Shown one piece after another: positions 21,313-34,137 of a stretch of DNA of 64,000 nucleotides (the first letter of the stretch is position 1; the number at the start of each line of letters is the position of its first letter). Made by a program: the position numbers and the translations under genes. The stretch lies in the NCBI RefSeq assembly GCF_046630445.1, contig NC_092341.1, forward strand, positions 290,822,501 through 290,886,500, given 5' to 3'. The DNA is from Rutidosis leptorrhynchoides. Its lineage: Eukaryota; Streptophyta; Magnoliopsida; Asterales; Asteraceae. The notes under the pieces are model-generated. The model ran no database searches, was not told the origin of the DNA, and saw nothing but the letters and a program-made list of their open reading frames with translations.

Positions 21313-23381
21313 ATTTGTTCCATGTTACTCCGTATTTATTTTCCTAGAATTTGACTTTGCTATTGACGACGACGACAACAATAACAATAAACTTTCGAGA
21401 GGACCTCCAACCTTTATTAGAAAAAAGTTTTAAAAAAATGAAGATAATAAAATAAAAATAATTTGACGTCATTAAAATGGTAGAATCAAATTTCCATGGG
21501 TTTAAATCCTGCCTGAAATTTAATGTAGGCTCTAAGAGTCAGTCAAGTCGCTAATAAATCGACGATTGCTCACAGTGGGACCTAATTGTTATAGTATGTT
21601 GTTTTGTGCGAAACTATTTATTGGTTTGCAACTTAATTATTGTTCTCCGACTATGTTTATCCTCGTTTCACATGCAACGAGTACTGTGGGACTCTGTGTT
21701 TCGTTGTGAGATTCTTGTTGTTGGTGGTTGTGTGACTATCTCTTATTTGGTCGTCGGAGATTTTCAGTTTTTGGCGACGTTTGGTTTTGTCGTCTTGGGT
21801 TGTTGTTTTTGTGCTGGTTTTGATCTCATATATGTTCTTTTTTTGCTAGTCCGGGTTCTTGAGTTGTAGGTTTGTTGGATTTTAATTTTCTCGGTGGTGT
21901 CGACGTTCTATCTTTTAGGTATCTCTCCTTGTTGTCTTGGTTTCTCAATTAGTTTGAAGGCATGGTGGTTTTGTTGGGTAGTGTTAGGTTGCCTTATCGT
22001 TGGTTGTTAGTGTTGGTTCATGGCTCATATGGCTTTTTGCCTGGGTTCTTGTTTCTATTTTGGTTCTTCTTTGCCAACTAGTTATTATCTCGATTTTCCT
22101 TGTTCGCGGGTTGGTTTTCCGGTCGCGTGCATCGCGACTTGGGCTTTTTGTCTCTTCCTGTCGATATGGATGTGGATGATGCATGGGACACCAAGTTGTA
22201 TCCGGTAACTGACTTGTGTTTTGTTGGTTCTCGAATTTCGACGGTTGGAGATTGTGCGTATATGAGGCGATATTTAGGTGATTCCTCCGGGTTTTCTTCG
22301 TTTGTAAGTATTGGTAGACTTAGTTGAACTTGTTTTAGTTAAGGTTGTACTCATGTAGATTGCAGTGTCTTCAATAGTTGTACTCATGTAGATCGTAGAG
22401 TCTACATTCTCGAGAAGTCCGCATCTTATGTACTTAATTTGACCTTCGAATCCATATATTTTATTTTCCTTTATTTTGTAAATAAAAATTAAAAAATTTA
22501 AATATTCTAGTCAATTTATTTCGCAGTTTAAAATGTTCATTACAAAGGCAATAATACAATCTAACTACTAGTATGATTTGAATTATTAATATTAATATTA
22601 ATTATTAATTATTATTTAATTAATTATTATAAATATATACGATATGTGATGATAGTATTCATTTATTAAGTTTCCACATTCTTATTTTATCTTGATGCTT
22701 CATATTGAATTAATATGAGTCTAGACAATCATTAATTTTAAATTTCTTTTGCATATATTGGAAAAATAGAAATTTTTTGGACTCGGAATCATCATAAAAT
22801 AGTAATCAAATAAAATATTAGAGCGGACTTGCGTGTGAGCCAAGTAACCACGTCAAAATCCGAATAACAAGAAGGTTGAAGAGAGTTTTAATAAGCCTTG
22901 GAGAACCAAACCCACGTATGTGGCAAAATACTAGCATGACTTGTGGCTAGATGTGAATAGCAAATCCAGATCTAGCCGGAGTCATATGGGTTTGTTAGGA
23001 CGAGTGCAGTTGCTGCATTGAATAGGAGATTTTTACTCGGAAGTGATTCGGATCTGAATCATGAATCATGGGGGTGATGATTCAGGGAGGTTAGAACAAT
23101 GATGGGATGGGGACTGTTTTTGCTAATCGGTCTCATTTCAATCTTGGATCGGAGGATGTTGTTAAGAAACCTGTGTCCGAGGTGTATGCAAACCGGCTCG
23201 ATGCTATCCGTGAAGCGTTAGGGAAAGGTGGTCAGGGTTGGTTTCCAATTATCGAAAAGTCTACAAAGGGTGGGGATAATCTTGATCACAACTGTTTTGA
23301 CGTGGGTTTACTGGTTGTTCTTTTTGTGACTTTGTATCTTCGTGTGTTGGCAGATTCAGTGGTTCACTGGTTGGTTGTGCT
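21313..23381. other. mTERF intergenic region, unclassified
   Basis: 21600-22330 is T/G-rich with short open frames that I do not recognise. 22480-22830 is AT-rich. A plus-strand open frame 23107-23397 (MGTVFANRSHFNLGSEDVV...) looks protein-like in its first 60 codons, with no recognisable family. It is interrupted at 23382 by a MITE. Possibly remains of a non-LTR element or gene fragment; I cannot support a gene. Confidence 0.4.
22344..22408. repeat. ~33-bp imperfect tandem duplication
   Basis: GTTGTACTCATGTAGAT occurs twice, 33 bp apart, with similar following bases (TGCAGTGTCT / CGTAGAGTCT). Confidence 0.65.
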
Positions 23382-23925
23382 TGTACCTGACAATTGAGAC
23401 CCATACTCTAAAATTTGGGTCAATTGGGTCATGAAAAAATTAGGCCTAACAATGTAAACAAAAACATAAAATAGGTCCAATGAGTTTCCTTCAGCCTATT
23501 GGGTCTTATACAAAATATAAAAGAACGGGTCAAACAAATATCAAATCCTAAAGTTCAATAAATAGAGACACGTCAAATGAGTCTTGTGAATTGGTCAAAT
23601 AGGTCGAGCATAATAAAATTCATCCGACAATCGTTTATGAAAGCATTAATGATTATACCAATTATTATGTATATTAATATTTTCATATATATAATAATAT
23701 TTATATTTATAATAACTGAAACAATATATTAAATGTAAAAAGTGTATGACCTGTTAGGACCCATTTGACCCATTACCCGTTTCGACCTGTTACCCAAACC
23801 AACCTAACCTGACCCGTTTGGTTCCGTTTAAAATTTTTATCCGTTTGACCCATGACCCATTTCAACCCAAAACCATTTTGACCAGTTACCCAAACAGACC
23901 CAACCTGACCCGTTTGCCAGGTATA
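23382..23925. mobile_element. 544-bp hAT-type MITE
   Basis: Flanked by a perfect 8-bp duplication GTTGTGCT (23374-23381 and 23926-23933), the hAT hallmark. The ends TGTACCTGACAA and TTTGCCAGGTATA are inverted repeats. Subterminal regions are loaded with GGGTCAA on the left and TGACCCG/TTGACCC on the right, so the element can fold back. There is no transposase, so it moves in trans. Confidence 0.75.
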
Positions 23926-23933
23926 GTTGTGCT

Positions 23934-24659
23934 CTTGCCCATCCTTGTGCTTTGTACCGTTTTGGGTTTAATGATGAAGTGCTCCCTGTGTTATCTAGTT
24001 TATCGTTTTTTTGAAGGAAAAAAATAGGGCGTACCATGAATACAAATCAGGACCTACCATGATAAAACCAGAAGCAATCAGACTCGTGTAAATGAGGGCC
24101 TACAACATCAAAAGGTTAAGGTATCAGCTTAATGTTAACTCATCCAATTCGTCTTTGACAAGCTTATACAGCAAAGGGGCTGAAATTTGTACAAACCATA
24201 TAGACTGGGCAACGTATGTTGAAGTTGTCAAAGCACCACACTACAAACCCATTTTAGTATTTTACCATAAAATCCTTGAGTGGCTTTAAGCTCACCTGTA
24301 AAGTTGTTTCCATATACACATAAAGCACTTGAACCATCTGCCAAATTTGGTGACAAATTTCCAAAATGAAATGACTTTAGAAAACACATTTTGATATCCT
24401 ATAAGGTGTAATGCTAACCGAGATATCATAACTTACTTCAAAAGTTACAGGAGCTATTACTGTCAATAACTAAATCCGAAATAAAATGCAATCATAATCA
24501 TAACTAATAAAAAGGCCATACAAATAAAATTTGGTTCTTAAATCATTCTTTAGAAGCATAGAAGGAACATTATGTTATAAACTAACTCAACCATTACAAT
24601 TTCTTTGATCAAATGCCTAATATCCCCAAAACTAACACAATAACTTCAATACAAAACAA
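23934..24659. other. Non-coding region downstream of the second mTERF gene
   Basis: Probably holds the 3' UTR of the 24660-25808 gene at its right end. A 65-codon plus-strand frame at 24092 has no protein-like features. Nothing else seen. Confidence 0.5.
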
Positions 24660-25808
24660 TCAGTTTGAAATTTGCCTCACGCTACTAACATAGGTTTCAT
24701 ACAAATCAGGAATCTCTTTCTCAAAACGACGTAAATAATCTTGAAATCTCAACTCTGGATATGTAACCAGAGTAATAAGTGAATGTCTACCAAGCAACAT
24801 TTTTGCTTTCAAAATCTTCACCACTTCATACCTAGGTTTCACTCGTTTCTCCAAACTCAATGAAAAGAGGTTCGGGCAACTAGCCAAGTATGCCGGTGTA
24901 TACCCAAGCTCATTCATAAAGAAACTCAATTTATCACGAATTGTATCTTCTGATAATGCAAAACAGTAAGGCTGATTCTTAAACAAAAAGGTTAATTCCT
25001 GATCAGAAAACCCATAACTCTTATAAACCTCCATCTTCTTCTCCATTAAAACAATACTATTCGAACACATCGCATGAAAACACCGAAAAAACACAGTAGA
25101 ATCACGTGTTACCCCTAGTTTACTTTCTATCCAATTCAGTTTACTCGTTAGCCAACTAGGTGGCTGCGTAAAATGCATAGCATTCCTATTAACAAATTTC
25201 CCAATCTGCTCATCTGAAAAACCATAACTTCGTAACATAACAATATTCGCAGTAAACATTCTTAATGCAATGGATGTCGAAAAAAGCCATCTTGATCTGT
25301 TAATAGTTTCCACCACTTTTTCATTACTCCCTAACAATGACCTAAGGTAATCAATAGTGGGTATGATTCTAGACTGCAAACCCAACTCAAATAAACTCGG
25401 GTTTCTTTTCAAAAGGCTAATTAGATCCGACCCAGATAACCCAAGTTCAAGAAAAACCCTAAGTTTGGGTTTTAGGGTTTCATTTGCTCGGTATAATAAA
25501 ATTTTAGGAATCCATGAGACTAAATCTTTGATCTGGGCATCATCAAAACCGTATTTTTTGAGAACCCCAACAACTGAATCGAAATTTCGAGTGGTTCTTA
25601 AACGACGTACCTTTGAACATGAAGAAATTGCTGATTCTTTAGTGAATCCGAGAGATCTGGTCAGGAAATCTACAAAAAGGGCTCTTTTAGCAGATGAAGA
25701 ATCATCAAATGCAGTTTTTGTTGTTGAATAATACAGGATTTGAGATTTGAAAGTATGATGGATTGATGATAGAAGCTGTCGCTGGATATGGTTACGGAGG
25801 TATAACAT
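24660..25808 (-). CDS. mTERF domain protein, probably mitochondrial (intronless)
   Basis: 382 residues, single exon, same strand as and diverged from the gene at 20122. The N-terminus MLYLRNHIQRQLLSS with later LYYSTT is Arg/Ser-rich and acid-free, typical of a mitochondrial presequence cut before the mTERF array. Repeats run from ~60 to the end: IKDLVSWIPKILLYRANETL, LISLLKRNPSLFELGLQS, INRSRWLFSTS, FVNRNAMHFTQPPSWL, FLFKNQPYCFALSEDT and a final SLSLEKRVKPRYEVVKILK. Length and layout match the plant mTERF subfamily expanded in tandem in many dicots. The role is likely organellar transcript initiation, termination or processing; the target is unknown. The first Met is the natural start, with stops upstream. 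No frameshift or odd residues. Confidence 0.92.
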   Translation of the reverse strand: MLYLRNHIQRQLLSSIHHTFKSQILYYSTTKTAFDDSSSAKRALFVDFLTRSLGFTKESAISSCSKVRRLRTTRNFDSVVGVLKKYGFDDAQIKDLVSWIPKILLYRANETLKPKLRVFLELGLSGSDLISLLKRNPSLFELGLQSRIIPTIDYLRSLLGSNEKVVETINRSRWLFSTSIALRMFTANIVMLRSYGFSDEQIGKFVNRNAMHFTQPPSWLTSKLNWIESKLGVTRDSTVFFRCFHAMCSNSIVLMEKKMEVYKSYGFSDQELTFLFKNQPYCFALSEDTIRDKLSFFMNELGYTPAYLASCPNLFSLSLEKRVKPRYEVVKILKAKMLLGRHSLITLVTYPELRFQDYLRRFEKEIPDLYETYVSSVRQISN

Positions 25809-26307
25809 CTTTAGCTGTCAGCATCCAGATTACAGAGCCACAAAAATAGGGGTTTTTAATCGGAATTACTCACTTATTAGTATATGTTTCATTTGCACCC
25901 CTTATATTTTTATATTTGATGGAAATAGACATAATTTTATTGTTTAATATTATTTCGGCAAAAAATTACTAGGTAGTTTTTTTTTTTTTTTTTTTTAACA
26001 CCAGTTCGGGATCACCCAAAGGGGACCAAATCACCCACGTTTTTATATTTCGCAGTTTCATAACCCGCCTCCAAACTGTTGCTCATGAGGAACCCCGACC
26101 CAATCTGAGGGCATGAGCGGTAAAACCCCCTCTGTGATGACCCGGAAATATCCGACCAAATTTAAACTTAATTTTTTTTATGGTTTCGACAAGATAAGCA
26201 AAAGTCTATTTAATTGAATCTAAAAATCTTTGAACTGTTTACATGAATACACTTAAACCTATGACCATCCTCGACGATTCACGAACAGTTGTGTGCAAAT
26301 AAAAATG

Positions 26308-26309
<2 letters not shown>

Positions 26310-26361
<52 letters not shown>
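26310..26361. repeat. (TA)n microsatellite
   Basis: About 50 bp of uninterrupted AT dinucleotides within the solo LTR. Confidence 0.95.
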
Positions 26362-26366
<5 letters not shown>

Positions 26367-26579
26367 TTGAATTAATAAAAATATAATTTAATTATTTGAG
26401 TTAAAAATGTAAAATAATAAAACAGAATCATTAAATAACTATTAAAAGTGAATCTATATATAAATATATATGACTTATAATATATTGTATTATGTCTATA
26501 TCTTAGAAATAATAAATAATCAATAAAAGTTATTATTATTTGATATACTATATGTTTAAATTTATTTCTATGATGAGAG

Positions 26580-26690
<111 letters not shown>

Positions 26691-27344
26691 ACAATTACAT
26701 CTTTACATTTAATATGCATACACATATTATATAAAGTATTTATAATAAATATATAACACATGTTATCATATAATATATATAATGTATGATTATAATATAT
26801 AATCCTAACATGTTAAGTGTAATTACAAGTTAAAAAAATGTAATACTAATATTAATAGTACTTTTATTAATATTATTAATAACAATATTAACATTAAAGT
26901 CAGTATTAGTTATATTACTGAAAGCTAATACATTTAAATTATCATGAAACATGAATAATATTAATATCATTATTATTAGTATTGTTATTATTGATATTAA
27001 TGTTATTATTAATAATATTAGCCTTATTAAAATTAGTAATATTGATATTTATAATATTATTGTTATACATTTTATAGTAACTAAAATAATTATCATTAGT
27101 AGTAATATTATTATTACTATTATATTATTATAAATTTGCATTATTATTTATTCTTATGTATAATATTAAGAGTATTACTTAATATTATGATTAATTATAA
27201 AAAAAATAAAAATAAATAAATAAATAAATAAATATATAAGAGATATACAAATACAGAGATATATAAATACAAATATATATATGTACAGATATATATAAAA
27301 ATATAGGTGTTATATACAGATATATATACATTAAGAAATCTATA

Positions 27345-27417
<73 letters not shown>

Positions 27418-27431
27418 TTCTTCTTCTTCTT
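27345..27431. repeat. (ATT)n then (TTC)n microsatellite
   Basis: About 70 bp of ATT units changing into TTC units at 27415-27431. Confidence 0.95.
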
Positions 27432-28333
27432 AATATATTTATTAATTATATAATTCAACAAAAATCGTACATAAAGATTTGGAATCAGGAATTCACGTTG
27501 CAATATACTTTAATCCAGTTTTGTTTTAATCTCAAATTTGTTACATATCACTTTCATTTGTACAGATTTGTTAATCCACTGTTAATTATTTTATCTTCTT
27601 CCTGATTTAATCGAATATCCTGTCAATCATCAATACAATATATAATCGATCACATACAGTGGTAATTGAGATCAGACGTCTTTATATTAACAACTGAATC
27701 ACAAACAACTATTACAGCATTTAATTTAAACGAATTTAATTAGAAAACATTCAAGAACATGTCGACTACCTCTGTTCTTGTTTCTTTTTCGCAACAGCTC
27801 GAATTCAAATTAATTTTAAGAAACTAATAATGCAATTGTGTTAGTATTACTCTAATGAATCTTTCTGCAAAGTTTCATCTCCTAATTTTTAATATCGAGA
27901 TTGAATTTTTGAGTCAAAGTTTTAAATTAAAAAGTCAAACATTATGTTCTTCACAAAAATTCGACTTTCTGTTATTGATTCTTGTCAAATTAACAATCTA
28001 GAAAGTTTCTAGGAGAGATTTAGAACTTATTTCATGTAGGATTCGTGAGCTATAACAGTCAAAATTTCAAAATTTATGTTGGAGTTCTTGAACTCATAAA
28101 CGAACCTGCTGCTGCTTTATTTTTTTATTTATTTAATTGTGTTCTAATTTAATTCAAACACTTTTATGAGTCGTATCTGCTTCTGTTTCAGTAATAAAAC
28201 AAGTCTTTAAATTTTTGTATGTTTGATTCTGAGATGGTCGATGTGTAATTGAAGATGATGAACAAAATAGGAAAACAGAAAGTTCGTTTATAAATAAATA
28301 ATACGGGAATATATCAGATAAATGGGAACAGAT

Positions 28334-28401
28334 GAGTGGTGCTGGGTGTTAGCGTGTTAACTAGTAATCTTGGGTTCGAGTCTTGCAACAGCCATTTTTT
28401 T
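28334..28401 (+). promoter_or_regulatory. tRNA-like, Pol III promoter-like segment inside the solo LTR
   Basis: GAGTGGTGCTGGG (weak A-box) is followed about 35 bp later by GGGTTCGAGTCTTG (good B-box match) and, after CAACAGCC, a run of seven T at 28395-28401 that could terminate Pol III. It resembles a decayed tRNA or SINE head absorbed into the LTR. Activity is unknown. Confidence 0.4.
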
Positions 28402-28426
28402 GGAATAAGCTCATATTTATGAGGTA

Positions 28427-28427
<1 letters not shown>

Positions 28428-28525
<98 letters not shown>

Positions 28526-28526
28526 G
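28428..28526. repeat. (ATT)n microsatellite
   Basis: About 98 bp of ATT units, grading into degenerate ATT-rich sequence up to about 28900. Confidence 0.95.
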
Positions 28527-30315
28527 TTATGATTATAGTATTATTATTATTGTTATCATTAATGTTATAAACATTATTATTATTATTATTACATGTATAA
28601 GTATGATAATTATTATCATTATAATTATTATTATAAGTATTATTGTTATTATTATGAATCTTATTATTAAGGTTAATATTATGATTATAAATAATTATTG
28701 ATATTATTAAGATAATTATTATTGTATTAACGTTAGAATAGGATTATATGTATAATTAATATTATCATTATTATTATTATTATCATTAAGTAGTAACAAT
28801 AAGTATTATTAGTATTATTATCACTATCATAATGTAATTTATTATTATTATCATTAACATTAATATTATTATCATATTTATAATTATTATTACAAAATAT
28901 TAGTACTAAGTATTATTAAGTCTTAGGAAATAGAATCAAAACTAATATTTTTATTGTAAAAATAATATAACTCTTATATTTATTATTAGTATCATTAATA
29001 TGATTTTTAAAATTTTTATTATTTAACCTATCACATAACCTTATTATTAAAGTTATTATCTTTATTAAAATTAACATTTGTATTCACATTTTTATTATTA
29101 ATATTACTACTAATACTATCATTATTAGTATTATCCTTAAATCGGGTATTATCATAAATATTAATTTTGCAAACGAAAGATAGTTATGTAAAAATATATT
29201 AAATACAAAACCTAACTATATTGATATTGTTATAAAATATATAAATCGACATATACATATGATATTAATACAAAAATTATATCACTAATAATAATATACA
29301 TATTTGTTCGATTATGATTATACGTTTTAATATATACACAAATGATATAGTTTCGTGAATTGAGGTCAACCCTGCATTGTTCAATATAGTCATATGTATT
29401 TTTACTACAAAATACAGAATTGTGAGTTTCATTTACTCCCTTTTTAAATGCTTTTGCTATATATATATTTTTGGGACTTAGAATACATGCGCTGCTTTTA
29501 TAACTGTTTTACGAAATAGACACAATTACTTAAAATTACATTCTATGGTTGGATTATTAAACCGAATAACGCCCTTCAAGTCTGGTAACCTAAGAATTTA
29601 GGGAAATGGTCCCTGATTGACGCGAATCCTAAAGATAGATCTATGGACCTTGACAAGTCCCATTCGGGGTAAGAATGCTTTAGTACTTCGAGATTATTAT
29701 ACAGACGAGAGGATCTGTTTTGGAGATATTCTATGCATTAAGTTAACGTCGGTTACCAGGTGTTCAATCCATATGAATGATTTTTGTCTCTATGCATGGG
29801 ACGTTTATTTATGAGAACTGGAAATGAAATTCTTGTGGTCTATTAAAATGATGGAAACGATTATTTATGTTAAACTAATGAACTCACCAACCTTTTGGTT
29901 GACACTTTAAAGCATATTTATTCTCAGGTATGAAAGAAATATTCCGCTGTGCATTAGCTCATTTTAAGGATATTATTTCGAGTCATTCATGGCATATTTC
30001 GAAAGACGTTGCATTCGAGTCGTTGAGTTCATCAAGATTATTATTAAGTCAAATATAGTTGGATGTATTATGAAATGGTATGCATAATGTCAACTTTCGA
30101 TGAAAAGAAAGTTTGTCTTTTAGAAACGAATGCAATGTTTATAAAATGTATCATATAGAGGTCAAATACCTCGCGATGTAATCAACTATTGTGAATCGTT
30201 TATAATCGATATGGACTTAGTCCGGATGGATTATGACGGGTCATGAAACCCTCCTCCACTGCCCCCGCAACGCGATGTGCGAATGGCACACTTGAATGAA
30301 ATTCAAGGGTTAAGG

Positions 30316-31635
30316 TAGGGCTGTAACGAACCAAGTCGAGTCGAGTATATAATTTTCAGGCTCAACTCGTGACATTATTACTAAATTCGAACTCGAATAA
30401 CTATTCAAATCTGGGCTCGAACTCGAGATCGATAATTTTTTTATTGTTCGAGTTCGAGTTTGAAGCTCGTTTACTCGTTTATGAACTCGAGTTCGTTTGG
30501 ACCGTTATTAGAATTGGAGATTGTTTACAAGCTCGAGCTCGTTTAGCTCCTGTTTTGGCTGAACACAAAGAAATTCAGTATTATATATTGGTTTCTTAGC
30601 TGATAGTGACTGATACATTAAGGTTATGAAGACTTTAAACAAGTCTTTACAAAAACATAAAACATGATCCATTAATCCACCATATAACAGAAAGAAATAT
30701 AACATATTCTTCAAACAAGTCTTAGGACTAATAATAATAACCAAAACGCGAAAACATGTCCAGCCCAAAATACATATATCAAAAAATGCTCCAGTTTGCT
30801 AACTTTGCTGGACATATCTTATTTTTAAATGCTCCATTCACTCATAACCTACAAGCAAAAATCGTAATATATCAAAAAATTTAATTATAAGCATGGTCCA
30901 CAGTTCACTTTTTCTTCAAATTTGTTTGAAACTAAAAGTGATACTTAAGTGATACCACAGTTCACTTTTTAAATGCTCCATCCATAGTTCACACTTCTAA
31001 TATCATGTTCATATAATGTATGCATATATTTCATAACATACTATCAATACAAGCAATACCCTTGCTTATATATAGTCATATAAAGTGATACTTAAAATCA
31101 TAATTTTCTTGCTTATATAGTCACAAAATGTATGCATGTAATGTTCATATTAAAGAATACATATTGTAAAACACTACCAACTGTACAATGGGAAACTTTC
31201 ATGATGAAGTAGTATAAATGAACTTGCTGTATTATTAACGTGTTATGCATCCAGTGCATCAATCAAGGGTATCTCTAACATTTGTTTTTCAGTCTACATA
31301 CAAACAGTTAAAGTCACTTTGTTATAATTCAAAGAAAGACAAATAAAACTTTAAATACTCATATATTACCTTTCTTTTCTTTTTGACACCGTGAAGCTTA
31401 TGAATCCAATCTCCCCCACATATCAAAGCTTGCACAGTTTCTGGATTCAGGGATGCATGGTATTTATCAATTACACAAGTCCAACATTATTTTTTAATAC
31501 TCGGCTCGTGAAACTAATCGAGTAGTATTTTTTGTTCGAACTCGACTCGAATTCGAACTCGCAAAAGCTCGAACTCGAACTAAACGAGCTCGAGCTCGAA
31601 TAGCTCGTTAAAAGCTCGACTCGTTAACAGCCCTA
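30316..31635. mobile_element. 1.3-kb non-autonomous hAT-like element with CGAGCT-rich ends
   Basis: The left end TAGGGCTGTAACGA and right end TTAACAGCCCTA are inverted repeats. GTTAAGG lies outside on both sides (30309-30315, 31636-31642), 7 bp by this boundary; hAT elements make 8 bp, so an end base may have changed. Both subterminal regions (~200 bp) are packed with GAGCTCGAGCTCG-type repeats, likely transposase-binding sites. The middle is non-coding. Confidence 0.7.
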
Positions 31636-31754
31636 GTTAAGGGGCAACCTTGTGTGCAATGTTGCACCGTACGAGAGTCGAACTCCTAACCTCTCGCTAA
31701 GAGGGGCAGACCACTACCACATGAGCGACAACACAAGGTTAAATTAATACGTAG

Positions 31755-32291
31755 TTTACATGGGAATAGTCTAGCGAGATCGGAAATTTTTTCTTGAACT
31801 ATAACGAATTATGTAATATAATTGTCTTTTTATTATGATGACCTTTTAATTAGTGATCAAGCGTATTTTCATCAACTTGATGTGAGGCGGTTTCCAATTA
31901 TGTACTTAAGTGTGAAAAGAGTTGAGTAAATGTTGGCGATTGGTTGTTCGCTTTTCGGTTCGGTTACCGTGTATAACCCTGTTGGAGATTAGAATCTCCA
32001 AGAGGTGGCGCGCAACTAATCTAGACGTATTTGACACGAGTTAGACCGGAGTGAGTGAGTTAGTGAGATAATACTTGGAAAGTGAAAATATCAACTCTCG
32101 TTAAATGAATATGATATCTGAATGATTGCGATGCGACATGACGTGTTTGTTTTTTTTAACGACTATTTCGACATCGAATGCTCTCATTTGTCACTCATAT
32201 ACGCGTTAGGAGGAAACTCTTCACACATCATTGCCGCATTGGGTACCCTATATTCTTTATATTAAACCGAGTGGTTTAGGGCATACACCTT
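31755..32291. other. Unassigned non-coding sequence
   Basis: Between the SINE and the copia LTR. It holds a perfect short palindrome-like hairpin, GGAGATTAGAATCTCC, near 31984. No gene is supported. The last five bases (ACCTT, 32287-32291) should be the copia target site. Confidence 0.5.
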
Positions 32292-33229
32292 TGTTGAGTC
32301 CCCAAAATAATTAAGGATTTAATTATGACAAAACTGTAATTTATTTGCTCTAAAATGTTATGTGCGGTCAGCACAAGTTTGTTTGTGTATAGACAGCAGA
32401 TATTGCTGTGTCGAGTGTTTAGTTTGCTGCTCAGTCTACCAGCACAAGGTAGACAGTGTTCTTCAATCAGCACAGGATGTGTACTCAGTAAATCAAGAAC
32501 ATGAAGTGGCTCAGCAATGAAGAACCAGCACAGCTGGAATGCAGCTTACTACACAAGACAGCTATGCTCCATTATAAGTATAGTAGTTTTTCGAGTGGTC
32601 TACATCAATGGTACTATTCAACAGAAGTCTAAGACAAAGTTGAACAGAAAAGGACACGCGTCGGCGGCTGACAAGTGACCTTACAAGATCACATGGGAAT
32701 GCAGAAGTTTAACGCATGTGTAGACATGGGTTATACTTTGTCAACACCTAGGGAACACAACATTCTATTTGTATAATCAAATAGTGGTGCCAAACCGAAT
32801 TGGGGTGTTCCTGTCAATAGCTACCAAAGAGGAAAGAGGAGAGCATGCTCTCTGATGTAGTTGTCCCCACAAGTACATATATCCTATGTACCAGTGGACA
32901 ATAGAACCATTACACGGATAATAGGACTACTATAAATTGTTGTATCCACTATTGTAACAACTAGTGGTGTGAGTTTATTTTTATAGAGTCAAAACGTGTA
33001 ATAGCTGTTAGTTTACCTCTTAGATATAATCTAGGTAATCTGTATCAACCAACTATCATTCCACCAAGGATAGTTGTGATTCAATCAATAAAGAATAACT
33101 GTTGAAAATTACATGTGACTCTATTTATTTGCATGCTTGAATACTAATCGGTTTAACTGTTAAGTTATTTTAAAAAGAATTGTATTCACCCCCCTCTACA
33201 ATACTCCTGTTGTTATCAAGGGACCAACA
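32292..33229 (+). repeat. 5' LTR of the copia element
   Basis: 938 bp from TGTTGAGTCCCC to GGGACCAACA, inverted-ended and followed after two bases by the PBS. Its partner is outside the window. Confidence 0.85.
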
Positions 33230-33231
33230 AC

Positions 33232-33243
33232 TGGTATCAGAGC
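33232..33243 (+). other. Primer-binding site (initiator tRNA-Met)
   Basis: TGGTATCAGAGC is the perfect complement-type PBS for tRNA-iMet and sets the LTR's right end. Confidence 0.92.
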
Positions 33244-33283
33244 TTCAGTCTTGATAATTAATATCTTGGATCTGAATTCTCTC

Positions 33284-34137
33284 ATGGCTGCATATTCTAA
33301 TACAGCTTACCTTGAAAATGTCTCATCCAATAGACCACCCAAATTTGATGAAGATGAGTATGAAACTTGGAAGGCAAGATTCATGCTTCTCCTTGAGTCT
33401 ATTGACCCACTCATGCCTGGTATTGCCACAGATGGTCCATTTGTACCTACTGAGACTATTAGTAGTGCACCAGCTACAGCTGACACTCCTGCTGTTTCTG
33501 GCAGAGAGGTTATTCTCACCCCTTCTAGATGGGATGCTGAGGATAAACGTCGTGTTGGACTTGACCCTAAAATCATAACCTTGTTAGCTATAACTTTGCC
33601 TAACCCACTGCTCAAACTGATTAAGGAAAAAGAAAATGCCAAGCTTATGTTGGACTATCTAGATGTTACCTATGAGGGTATGGGAGAAGTTAGGCAGAAC
33701 AGAATGATTGCTTTAAAACGAGAATATGAAATGTTCTTTGCCTACAAGAAGGAAACCCTTAAGCAAACCTTCATTAGGTTTAACTCCTTGATTGCTGACC
33801 TGATCACTTTGAATGTCACCTATACTAAGTTTGAACAAGTGAACAAATTCATTGATTCACTGCCTACTAAATGGAAATCTGTTACTGACCCTTTAAGAAC
33901 CACTCAGACCCTAAAGAACTTTAACATGTCTTCTCTCTACAGTTCACTTTGGAACCATGAGAAGGCAGAGGCTAAATTTGAACTTAACTTGAAAGAAAAC
34001 TTTAGGTATGCCCCTACCACTTCAAAATCTTCTAAGACAGATGATACTGCTCTTATTGTTGCTGCTAAAAAGAAAGCTCAAAAGGCTTTACTGGTTCAAA
34101 AGTTGTTGGCAGAAGAAGAGTCAGCTGAGAGTGATGT
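33284..34137 (+). pseudogene. Copia gag, N-terminal part
   Basis: It starts at MAAYSNTAYL; upstream in-frame codons from 33251 are leader. The Gag (UBN2-like) domain covers about residues 18-215: PPKFDEDEYETWKARFMLLL, MLDYLDVTYEGMGEVRQNRM, LKREYEMFFAYKKETL and FIDSLPTKWKSV. A Lys/Ala-rich helix follows (AAKKKAQKALLVQKLLAEEE). The frame is cut at codon 34136 by the composite element. The visible ORF runs 127 bases into its LTR, adding about 42 foreign residues. Removing the insert with one GATGT copy puts 50514 onward in the same frame, so Gag was open when the insertion happened. Confidence 0.85.
34133..34137. repeat. Target-site duplication GATGT, left copy
   Basis: Repeated exactly at 50509-50513, bracketing the whole 16.4-kb composite. 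Confidence 0.9.

Noticed and set aside
24092-24289. 65-codon plus-strand ORF between the mTERF genes
   Set aside because: No homology or codon signature; fits random open frame.
28334-28401. Possible genuine tRNA gene
   Set aside because: The B-box is good but no acceptor-stem pairing or anticodon arm could be made; kept only as a Pol III-like segment.
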